Of a stretch of DNA of 64,000 nt, positions 25,542-32,666 are shown in pieces (within the stretch, counting starts at the first letter, position 1; each line of letters opens with the position of its first letter). The position numbers and the translations under genes were made by a program. The stretch is taken from positions 992,001 to 1,056,000 of the forward strand of contig NZ_UGGU01000003.1 in assembly GCF_900450765.1 (NCBI RefSeq), written 5' to 3'. Under the pieces are notes generated by a model. It saw nothing but the letters and a program-made list of their open reading frames with translations, did not search any database and was not told where the DNA came from. This stretch comes from Fusobacterium necrogenes (GTDB lineage Bacteria; Fusobacteriota; Fusobacteriia; Fusobacteriales; Fusobacteriaceae).

Positions 25542-26672
25542 TTGAAAATAAGAATACAAAGAATAGAATTTTTAAAGAGATTGAGAATAATAGAAAAAAC
25601 GATTAATGAGAATAAAATAAAACCTATTATCTCTTGTGCTTATATAGAAACAAGAGGTGATAATCTTTTCTTTTGCGGAACTAATCTAGAAACAACTATT
25701 ACTACTGAAATGCAGTGTAAGGAGATAATAGAAGCTGGAAAACTTGTATTTCAGTATCAGTTAATAGAAGAGTATTTAAAAGAATTAAAAGATGATACCG
25801 TAATTTTTTCTGAAATAGATGGAAATTTATTGATAGAAAGTTCCGATTCATCTTCAGAATTTTCTTTGATGAATGCTGAGGATTTTCCTAAAATTCTAGT
25901 AAATGAAAATTTTTCTGAAAAAATAGAGGAATTTAAAATTAATAGCATAGAATTAGCAGAGATATTTGAAAAAATAAAATATGCCGCTTCCCCATCTAGT
26001 GATAATCTTTCCATAAATTGTATCAGACTGGAAAGTGAAGATAACAGATTAAAGTTCATCACGACAGATACATATAGGTTAGTCTATTTAGAAAAAGAAT
26101 TAGAAAGGATAAAAAGTAAAATAGAAGTAAGTATTCCATTAAATACAGTAGAAGCTCTAACTAAGTTACTAAGAAGTATAGAAAGCACAGAAATAACCTT
26201 TTATTTTATCAATAGACAAATTTTCTTTAAAACTCCAGATGTTCTTATAGTAAGTAGAATAATAGACATGGCTTTTCCTAATTACAAAGGGATCTTACTA
26301 AATAACAATTACAATAAAAAATTGACTATAAATGCTGAAATATTTATGAAAATTTTAAAAAGAATAACTATATTTGTAAGAAATAATAATGAGACAAAAT
26401 ACGGTGCTACTTTCTATTTCAATGGAAAAGAAATGCAAGTTCATGGAGTAAATGAAGTAGCCAAGATAAATGAGGAGTTAGTAGTCAACTATGAAGGAGA
26501 AAATATGAAAATAGCCCTAAATACAAAATTTTTATCTGATTTTATCCAAAATCTGAATAAATCTAAGGATATCACATTAGAATTCGTAGCCTCAAATAGT
26601 TCTGTAAAGATAAAAGAAAATGATGTAGAGGATTATTTATACATTTTAATGCCACTTGCTCTAAAGGAATAA
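25542..26672 (+). CDS. dnaN: DNA polymerase III beta subunit (sliding clamp)
   Basis: The beta clamp tethers polymerases to DNA. The 376-residue protein has the three-domain clamp layout: domain 1 begins KIRIQRIEFLKRLRIIEKTI, domain 2 contains INCIRLESEDNRLKFITTDTYRLVYLE, and it ends YLYILMPLAL, the hydrophobic-cleft C-terminal tail (M-P-L/M-R-L form). The sequence is rather divergent. The start is TTG, with AAGGAGG nine bases upstream. No dnaA, recF or gyrB is nearby, so either the usual origin-linked position is not kept or this is a second clamp. Confidence 0.88.
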   Translation: MKIRIQRIEFLKRLRIIEKTINENKIKPIISCAYIETRGDNLFFCGTNLETTITTEMQCKEIIEAGKLVFQYQLIEEYLKELKDDTVIFSEIDGNLLIESSDSSSEFSLMNAEDFPKILVNENFSEKIEEFKINSIELAEIFEKIKYAASPSSDNLSINCIRLESEDNRLKFITTDTYRLVYLEKELERIKSKIEVSIPLNTVEALTKLLRSIESTEITFYFINRQIFFKTPDVLIVSRIIDMAFPNYKGILLNNNYNKKLTINAEIFMKILKRITIFVRNNNETKYGATFYFNGKEMQVHGVNEVAKINEELVVNYEGENMKIALNTKFLSDFIQNLNKSKDITLEFVASNSSVKIKENDVEDYLYILMPLALKE

Positions 26673-26747
26673 ATAAAAATCTAATATTATAAAAAATTTT
26701 GGATTTAAATAAATATTTTGATAATATTTATTGATTGGGGAGGAAAA

Positions 26748-27263
26748 ATGATTAGAAGAGATACATTACTAATTGTAGATGATTTAGAAATGAATAGAGC
26801 AATATTAAGTAATATTTTTAAAAAAAAATATAAAATAGTTGAAGCATCAGATGGAGATGAAGCATTAGAATATATAAAAGAAAATTCTCATAAAACAATT
26901 GCAATTCTATTGGATTTAGTTATGCCAAGAGTAAGTGGTATAGAGGTATTACGAGCTATAAAATATAAAAAAATAGCTGATGAAGTACCAATTTTTATCA
27001 TTACAGCTAAAAATTCTGAAAAAATTATGTATGAAGCTTATGAATTAGGCGTGAAAGATATTTTAGAAAAACCTTTTGTTCCATATTTTCTAAAAAAAAG
27101 AATTGAAAATGTAATAGAATTTTATGAAATGAAAGAAAATCATAAAAAAATATTAGAAAATTTGAATAAAGATTTCAATAATATTTTAAACTTAGCACTC
27201 GAAGGTAAAACAGCTGAAATAAAGAAATTTACTGAAGAGACTTTAAAAAAATTAACTATATAA
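26748..27263 (+). CDS. Stand-alone response regulator (REC domain plus helical tail)
   Basis: A 171-residue CheY-like receiver. LLIVDDLEMNRAIL has the acidic pair D11-D12, ILLDLVMPRVSG has the phosphoacceptor D56, ITAKN the Thr86 switch, and LEKPF the Lys108. About 50 residues of charged helix follow, with no DNA-binding, GGDEF, HD or other output domain. The start at 26748 is preferred to an in-frame ATG ten codons earlier because GGGGAGG lies directly before it. No histidine kinase gene is adjacent, so partner and output are unknown. Confidence 0.85.
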   Translation: MIRRDTLLIVDDLEMNRAILSNIFKKKYKIVEASDGDEALEYIKENSHKTIAILLDLVMPRVSGIEVLRAIKYKKIADEVPIFIITAKNSEKIMYEAYELGVKDILEKPFVPYFLKKRIENVIEFYEMKENHKKILENLNKDFNNILNLALEGKTAEIKKFTEETLKKLTI

Positions 27264-27307
27264 ATTCATATACGCTATATTTAAATTAAAAGCTTAGGAG
27301 GCCCTTT

Positions 27308-28396
27308 ATGAGACTAATATTTATACTATTTTTTACCTTTTGTAGTTTAGCGCTAGCTTGTACAGGTATCACCATAAAAACTTTGGATAACAAAACAATA
27401 CAAGCTAGAACTATTGAATATGGAGAAAGTAATCTCAACAGTAAATTAGTTATCTCTCCAAGAGAAAAAGAATATCAATCTCTTACTCCAGATGGAAAAT
27501 TTGAAGGATATAAGTGGAAAGGAAAATATGGTTATGTGGGAGCTAGTCTTATCACCGATATGTTTATAGGAGAAGGGATAAATGAAGCTGGTCTTAATGC
27601 TGGTTTATTTTACTTTCCTCATTATGGAAGTTTAGCTAAATTTGATAAAAAAAATTCAAAAAAATCCATTGTAGATATGCAACTTGTAAGTTGGATACTA
27701 TCAAATTTCTCAACTGTTGATGAAGTAAAAGAAGGTTTAAAGAAAATAAAAATTGTAAACATTGGTTATGATAAAGATGGTAATCCTCTTCCTACAGCTC
27801 ATTGGAGGGTAGCTGATACAAAAGGCGGAAATATTGTTATTGAAATTATAAACAATGGTGAGATAAAAATTCATGAGAATAAGATAGGTGTTTTAACTAA
27901 CTCTCCTGACTATGAGTGGCACATGAAAAATCTTAATAACTATATTAATCTTTATGCTGGAAATGCTAAAAATTTTAATATAAATGGACAAGAATTTTTC
28001 TCATTTGGAGCTGGAACTGGAGCTATAGGCTTGCCTGGAGATATCACTCCTCCATCAAGATTTGTAAGAGCTTTTTATTTCCTCAATACTATGAAGCCAG
28101 CTAATACTTCAAAAGAAGCTATTAATGAAGCTATTCATATATTAAATAATTTTGATCTACCAATAGGAGTAGAATATCCAGCTGAACATAAGACTTATAT
28201 TCCAAAAGATCTCCCAAGTGCAACTCAATGGACAGCCATCAGCAGTTTAAACGATAAAGAATTTTATTATAAAACTATGTATAACAGCCAAATCAGAAAA
28301 ATAGATTTGAAAAAAATAAATTTCTCTAAAATAGATTATACAACTATACCTTTAGATGAAAAACCTGAGGAAAATATTAAAGAACTTATATTTTAA
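27308..28396 (+). CDS. Secreted choloylglycine/penicillin V acylase-like amide hydrolase
   Basis: A member of the linear amide C-N hydrolase family (bile salt hydrolase, penicillin V acylase, AHL acylase), an Ntn hydrolase with an N-terminal cysteine. A signal peptide covers residues 1-17 and ends ALA, directly followed by Cys18-Thr19. Cleavage there by signal peptidase I would expose the nucleophile, as in Gram-negative penicillin V acylases. The GEGINEAGLNAGLFYF block and LTNSPDYEWHMKNLNNY are family motifs. The export suggests a periplasmic enzyme. Bile salts, penicillin V or acyl-homoserine lactones are all possible substrates. AGGAGG precedes the ATG. It converges on the toxin-like pair. 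Confidence 0.85.
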   Translation: MRLIFILFFTFCSLALACTGITIKTLDNKTIQARTIEYGESNLNSKLVISPREKEYQSLTPDGKFEGYKWKGKYGYVGASLITDMFIGEGINEAGLNAGLFYFPHYGSLAKFDKKNSKKSIVDMQLVSWILSNFSTVDEVKEGLKKIKIVNIGYDKDGNPLPTAHWRVADTKGGNIVIEIINNGEIKIHENKIGVLTNSPDYEWHMKNLNNYINLYAGNAKNFNINGQEFFSFGAGTGAIGLPGDITPPSRFVRAFYFLNTMKPANTSKEAINEAIHILNNFDLPIGVEYPAEHKTYIPKDLPSATQWTAISSLNDKEFYYKTMYNSQIRKIDLKKINFSKIDYTTIPLDEKPEENIKELIF

Positions 28397-28443
28397 TTAT
28401 AAAATCTATAACTTTTACAAAATATCCAAATAGTCATAAATAA

Positions 28444-28478
28444 AGAGCAAGTTTGGTAATCACTACCCAACTTGCTCT
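28444..28478. terminator. Bidirectional terminator between amide hydrolase and RIP-like gene
   Basis: AGAGCAAGTTTGGTA and TACCCAACTTGCTCT form a 14-15 base-pair stem with a small loop (AATCAC region). T-rich DNA follows on the plus strand and TTTATTTAT on the minus strand. It sits between two convergent stop codons. Confidence 0.8.
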
Positions 28479-28493
28479 AGTTATTTTATTAAA

Positions 28494-29087
28494 TTATAGA
28501 CTTTTAAAAAATTTTATAGCTCTTAAAGCATCATTTTTATTCCCTGTAAATTTATTGCTAAAATAATAACGTTCTGCATCTAAAAGTGTAAGTCCCTCAT
28601 ATAATTTTTTATGACTAAACTCCCTTATATGAGCATAGTCTCTAAAACTAAAATTATAAAATTCAATAGGGATACTTCCTATATCTTGAAATCTGATATG
28701 CTTTTCTACATAATCAAAAAAATATTCAAATCTAGCTGAATCAAATATCACATTTATTAATACAGATTTGCAAGCATTAAAATCTGAAAAATTTAATCCT
28801 TTATTTACAATATCATTAAATGCACCATAAAGAGTTTTATTTGATACCACATAACTATAAGAAATATCTTGTTTTACTCCACTATTCACACTCATACTTC
28901 TTAGAGTATATGTACCAGCTAAATTATCAAAATATAAAGTAAGCTTCTTATTTGGAATATTCCCGTCAATCACTACAATTTCTTCATTGCTAGTTTCTCC
29001 CTTTTTTAACCATCCTCTTAACTTTTTTATTCCACTTCTATAACTATTCTTATCTCTTATATCAATAATGGCCAACATATTCATCAC
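28494..29087 (-). CDS. Ribosome-inactivating-protein-like N-glycosidase
   Basis: This 197-residue protein resembles the A chain of ricin, trichosanthin and Shiga toxin, which remove one adenine from the sarcin-ricin loop of large rRNA. SYRSGIKKLRGWL (15-27) fits the first RIP helix, LTLYFDNLAGTYTLRS (49-64) the strand carrying the first active-site tyrosine (Tyr60). VLINVIFDSARFEYFFDYV (109-127) fits the catalytic helix, usually QMISEAARFKYIE. Arg119 is kept, but the catalytic Glu is Asp116, and the conserved Trp further on is probably Phe148. There is no signal peptide or binding chain. It starts with GTG overlapping the cytolysin stop TAG, or ATG one codon later. Low but multi-block similarity. 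Confidence 0.65.
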   Translation of the reverse strand: MMNMLAIIDIRDKNSYRSGIKKLRGWLKKGETSNEEIVVIDGNIPNKKLTLYFDNLAGTYTLRSMSVNSGVKQDISYSYVVSNKTLYGAFNDIVNKGLNFSDFNACKSVLINVIFDSARFEYFFDYVEKHIRFQDIGSIPIEFYNFSFRDYAHIREFSHKKLYEGLTLLDAERYYFSNKFTGNKNDALRAIKFFKSL

Positions 29088-30487
29088 TACCTATCAGGCG
29101 TTACTGTTCCATTTTGTGATAACGTTGTTCCTCTAATAGTGACATTTCTTCTTTCTACTAATGGCAAATTTCTCTTATTTACAGAAGTTCTCCATGGCTC
29201 CCATATAAGTCCTGTTGCTCCTTCTGCCTTGATGTTTATATTTCTACTATTAGCAGGTAAAGGTATAATAGTCTTAAATGGAGCTGTTTTATTATATCCA
29301 TTATCACTCCAAGAGTTTTTAGTTACTATTTCATTTCCTTTACTATCATAATTTAGCTCTTCCCAGTCAACAAAAAATCTAGCTATATATGCCCCATAAT
29401 GCTCTAATACAAGTTCTCCACTATTAAAAACCTCTGTTTTCACCTCTACATACTCAGTTTTTGTACTTGTAATAGCCAATTCGTTATTTTTTAGAAAAGT
29501 AGTTGTATATGAGATTGGAAAACTAGGATTACTCTTCGAAAATGTAAGCCCTGAATTTAAAACTGCTCTCATATCATCTAAAGCTTGTAATCCAACCCCC
29601 TTACTTTCGTCTATTGTTCCACCAACTACTATTAGATTAAATGATGAATTCTTTAAGATATTTGTATAATCTAAGTTCTGACTTATATCAACTCCTCTTA
29701 CTGCCGCCGAGAAAGCTTCTTTTACTTTATCACTATTTTCTGTAGTCTCAAATTTTATATATACAACTCTTCCAAAATCTATATTTGAAACATATACTGG
29801 TGGATTATCATTATTGACTCCTTTTGCTTGAAAATCTTCCCAAGTAATACTATCAGCTATAAGATTTGAAGGTTGAATAACAGCATTCATACTAGCTGAA
29901 TAATAAATTTGTTTAAGTCTACATAGATAAATCTGTTTTTTTCCTACATTTTCATAATTTATATTTAACTTATTGATCAAATTTTTTGCTTCTAATCCAA
30001 ACTCTGCCATCATCTGAGCTTCTGAATAAAGCATACTTTCTTTATAATCTAAAATCGTCGAATGTTTATTTGTAGCGCTATATTTATCTAACCACAATTG
30101 TGCTATATCATTAATCTTTCCCATCACAGTACTTAAAGTTGGATTTTCAATAGTTGCACTTGCCTCATTACTATCTAAGCCGCTCAAGTTATTGACTCTA
30201 AAAGAAAGAGATTTTTTTTCACAACTAACCTCTGTTGGCAAATTTTCCATTAATCTCTGATTTGCTAAAAATATAGCTCCTAAATAAATTCTATCTAAAG
30301 TACTTGTTACTACAGAAATATCAAAAAGTTTGTCTGTAATGTTTCTTTTAGCTCTTGTTGTAACTATAAACTTATCTGTAGAAAGACTACTCTCCTTAGG
30401 TAAAAATTGACTAATAGTCTCTCCATCATAAGCTAGTACCTTTTTTGAATCGTAATTAAGACCTCTTATTCCTTCATCAATTGTCAT
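29087..30487 (-). CDS. Cholesterol-dependent cytolysin (thiol-activated cytolysin family)
   Basis: A complete CDC pore-forming protein of 466 residues. Blocks matching perfringolysin O run throughout: YLGAIFLANQRLMENLPT, NPPVYVSNIDFGRVVYIKFETT, SSFNLIVVGG, PSFPISYTTTFLKNNELA, GAYIARFFVDWEEL and IPLPANSRNINIKAEG. The domain 4 undecapeptide is GATGLIWEPWR (423-433), where most CDCs have ECTGLAWEWWR; the Cys-to-Ala and Trp-to-Pro changes are those of intermedilysin. The cholesterol-recognition pair Thr455-Leu456 is kept in RGTTL. It has no signal peptide: an AGGAGG six bases before the ATG fixes the start at mature-like sequence. It lies 59 bases after htpG and is coupled to the RIP-like gene. 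Confidence 0.95.
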   Translation of the reverse strand: MTIDEGIRGLNYDSKKVLAYDGETISQFLPKESSLSTDKFIVTTRAKRNITDKLFDISVVTSTLDRIYLGAIFLANQRLMENLPTEVSCEKKSLSFRVNNLSGLDSNEASATIENPTLSTVMGKINDIAQLWLDKYSATNKHSTILDYKESMLYSEAQMMAEFGLEAKNLINKLNINYENVGKKQIYLCRLKQIYYSASMNAVIQPSNLIADSITWEDFQAKGVNNDNPPVYVSNIDFGRVVYIKFETTENSDKVKEAFSAAVRGVDISQNLDYTNILKNSSFNLIVVGGTIDESKGVGLQALDDMRAVLNSGLTFSKSNPSFPISYTTTFLKNNELAITSTKTEYVEVKTEVFNSGELVLEHYGAYIARFFVDWEELNYDSKGNEIVTKNSWSDNGYNKTAPFKTIIPLPANSRNINIKAEGATGLIWEPWRTSVNKRNLPLVERRNVTIRGTTLSQNGTVTPDR

Positions 30488-30546
30488 ATTATACCTCCTA
30501 TATCGAATATACTTTCAAATTTATCTCTATAATTTATAAATATTTT

Positions 30547-32370
30547 CTATTTCAATAAATTATTTAATTTTTTAATAAACTCTACAGGATTTTCTATTTG
30601 GAATCCTTCTAACATAAGAGCCTCTGTATAAAGAACATCTAATAAATCATCAAATTTAGGAGTATCTTTACACTCTTGAAGTTTTACAAATAAAGGGTGT
30701 TCTGGATTTAATGCTAAAATCTTTTCAGCTTTTATATTTTCATTTCCAGGAATTTGAGATAATACTTTTTCCATCTCAAGAGAGATTTCTCCCTTAGCAA
30801 GTAGAGCAGAAGCACCATTACCTAAGTTATTACTTAACTCAACATCTACTATTTTCCCCGTTAAGCTCTCTTTTATCTTATCTAGCATAGATTTATTATC
30901 TTCAGATAATCTTTTAATCTCTTCCTCTTTTTCCTTATTTTCTTCTAATTTAAAATCAGAATCACTTATTGATTTAAAAGTTTTTCCTTCAAACTCATTC
31001 ATAGTTTTTAAAGCAAATTCATCAATCTTATCAGTTAAGATTAAGACTTCTATTCCTTTTTCTTTTAGAGCTTCCATCTTAGGTAGAGATTTTACAGTGG
31101 CTAAATCCTCTCCTACTACATAAAGAATCTCTTTTTTCTCTTCTCCCATACGCTCTACATACTCTTTCAATGTAACATACTTATCATCTAGAGAACTTCT
31201 AAATATTAATAAGTTTTGAAGTTTGTCTTTATTCATTCCAAACATATCGTGGATACCAAATTTTATATTTCTACCAAAAGCTTCCCAAAACTCAATATAT
31301 TTTTCTCTATCATTTTTTAATACATATTCAAGCTCTGATATGATTTTTTTCTCAAGATTTTTAGAAATAGTAGTAAGCTCACTATTTTGTTGTAAAATCT
31401 CTCTTGAAATATTTAGTGATAAGTCATCACAATCTACAAGTCCTTTTACAAAACTAAAATATTCTGGAATTAGCTCATCACATTTATCCATTATAAAGAC
31501 ATTTTTTGTATAAAGTTGTAATCCTTTTTTATAATCTTTTGAGTAAAAATCCATTGGAGCTTTTTTAGGAATATATAATAAAGCGGTATATTCAATATTA
31601 CCTTGTACTTTTAGATGAAAGTGGAACATAGGATCTTCCCAATCGTGGAAAGTAGATTTATAGAACTCATTATAATTTTCATCTTTAAGTTGAGATTTAT
31701 CTGTTTTCCAAATTGGTTTTGTAGAGTTAATTGTTTCATCATTGAAAATAATAGGGTATCTTACATAGTCAGAGTATTTTTTAACTAAATCTCTTATTTT
31801 CCAATCTTCTAAGAAAGTCATAAACTCCTCTCCATCTTTTATAGTAAGAGTGATAGAAGTTCCTCTCTCTTTCTTTTCAAACTCTTCTATCTCATAAGAA
31901 CCATTTCCAGTAGATGTCCACTTTACTCCCATATCAGATTTTGGAGATTTTGTAATAAGAGTCATCTTATCAGCTACCATAAATCCAGAATAGAATCCTA
32001 CTCCAAATTGTCCAATGATATCTATATCATCTTTTGAAGTATTCTCTAATTTTTCTTTAAAAGCTTTCGAACCAGATTTTGCAATAGTTCCTATATTTTC
32101 AGCTACTTCATCATAAGTCATTCCTATTCCATTATCTGTAATTGTTATCTCTTTTTTATTCTTATCTACAGAGATAACTATTTTAAATTCTTTATCCTCT
32201 TTTAAAATTTCGCTATCTGTGAGAGCTTCAAATTTTATCTTATCAATAGCATCACTAGCATTTGATATTAGCTCTCTTAGAAAAATCTCTCTATTTGTAT
32301 AAATAGAGTGTATCATTAAATTTAATAATTCCTTAGTTTCTGCTTGAAATACCTTTGCTTCTTTTCTCAT
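30547..32370 (-). CDS. htpG: Molecular chaperone HtpG (Hsp90)
   Basis: Bacterial Hsp90, an ATP-dependent dimeric chaperone. The N-terminal GHKL domain has SNASDAIDK, ITDNGIGMT, and the lid GQFGVGFYSGFMVAD. The middle domain has YKKGLQLYTKNVFIMD and DDLSLNISREILQ, and the C-terminal dimerisation domain ends in NPEHPLF and EALMLEGFQIENP. Length of 607 is normal. It has a strong promoter and a CIRCE-like operator that overlaps its ribosome-binding region. Transcription may continue into the cytolysin gene, since no clear terminator hairpin lies in the 59-base gap. Confidence 0.96.
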   Translation of the reverse strand: MRKEAKVFQAETKELLNLMIHSIYTNREIFLRELISNASDAIDKIKFEALTDSEILKEDKEFKIVISVDKNKKEITITDNGIGMTYDEVAENIGTIAKSGSKAFKEKLENTSKDDIDIIGQFGVGFYSGFMVADKMTLITKSPKSDMGVKWTSTGNGSYEIEEFEKKERGTSITLTIKDGEEFMTFLEDWKIRDLVKKYSDYVRYPIIFNDETINSTKPIWKTDKSQLKDENYNEFYKSTFHDWEDPMFHFHLKVQGNIEYTALLYIPKKAPMDFYSKDYKKGLQLYTKNVFIMDKCDELIPEYFSFVKGLVDCDDLSLNISREILQQNSELTTISKNLEKKIISELEYVLKNDREKYIEFWEAFGRNIKFGIHDMFGMNKDKLQNLLIFRSSLDDKYVTLKEYVERMGEEKKEILYVVGEDLATVKSLPKMEALKEKGIEVLILTDKIDEFALKTMNEFEGKTFKSISDSDFKLEENKEKEEEIKRLSEDNKSMLDKIKESLTGKIVDVELSNNLGNGASALLAKGEISLEMEKVLSQIPGNENIKAEKILALNPEHPLFVKLQECKDTPKFDDLLDVLYTEALMLEGFQIENPVEFIKKLNNLLK

Positions 32371-32384
32371 TTTTAATTACCTCC

Positions 32385-32411
32385 TTAGCACTCTAATAAA
32401 TTACTGGCTAA
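32385..32411 (-). promoter_or_regulatory. CIRCE-like HrcA operator of htpG
   Basis: On the minus strand the gene-proximal half GAGTGCTAA (32385-32393) is a perfect CIRCE half-site and runs straight into the AAGGAGG of htpG. After nine bases the distal half is TTAGCCAGT (32403-32411), which keeps only TTAGC of the consensus TTAGCACTC. HrcA-CIRCE control of heat-shock genes is well established in many bacteria. Whether this weakened site is bound is inferred. Confidence 0.7.
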
Positions 32412-32418
32412 TAAATAA

Positions 32419-32447
32419 TATATACCACAATCAACAAAAGTTGTCAA
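32419..32447 (-). promoter_or_regulatory. Promoter of htpG
   Basis: A consensus TTGACA (32442-32447 on the minus strand) is spaced 17 bases from TATATA (32419-32424). The CIRCE-like element begins at about the expected transcription start, the usual position for HrcA repression. Confidence 0.75.
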
Positions 32448-32533
32448 CAAAATTTTTAAACTTAAGTGATATCAGAAACAAAATACTAATTTAAAATATG
32501 AAATCAGTAAAATTTTTACTAAAAAACACTTCA

Positions 32534-32564
32534 AGCATATTGAAAAATTTCTTGGTAATATGCT
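32534..32564 (+). promoter_or_regulatory. Inverted repeat and promoters upstream of the galactoside operon
   Basis: AGCATATT (32534-32541) and its perfect complement AATATGCT (32557-32564) flank 15 bases. A TTGAAA at 32540-32545 followed 18 bases later by TATTAT overlaps the repeat, and a second possible promoter TTGAAA-16-TATACT lies about 35 bases further on. The arrangement would suit a repressor that responds to galactosides, but no regulator gene is adjacent and the site matches no operator I know. Confidence 0.4.
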
Positions 32565-32666
32565 ATTATTATGTTGAAAAACAGATAAAAAATCTTATAC
32601 TTGAACAATTTTAACGAGAAAAAAATATTTTTTTTACTAGTTAGTTATTTTTAGAAAGGATGAAAT

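Noticed and set aside
26718-26747. Response regulator starting at ATG 26718.
   Set aside because: The GGGGAGG just before ATG 26748 lies inside that extension, and receiver domains begin close to the second Met.
27308-27361. Lipoprotein signal peptide ending LALAC.
   Set aside because: Positions -3 to -1 (A-L-A) fit signal peptidase I better than a lipobox, and the Cys-Thr pair is the Ntn catalytic start of the family.
29087-30487. CD59 binding by the cytolysin, suggested by its intermedilysin-like undecapeptide.
   Set aside because: CD59 use depends on other domain 4 residues; I could not confirm the described CD59-binding motif by eye, so the claim is not made.
28494-30487. The toxin pair as a toxin-antitoxin or phage lysis cassette.
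   Set aside because: No small antitoxin or immunity gene, holin, endolysin or integrase lies nearby; the upstream member is clearly a CDC.
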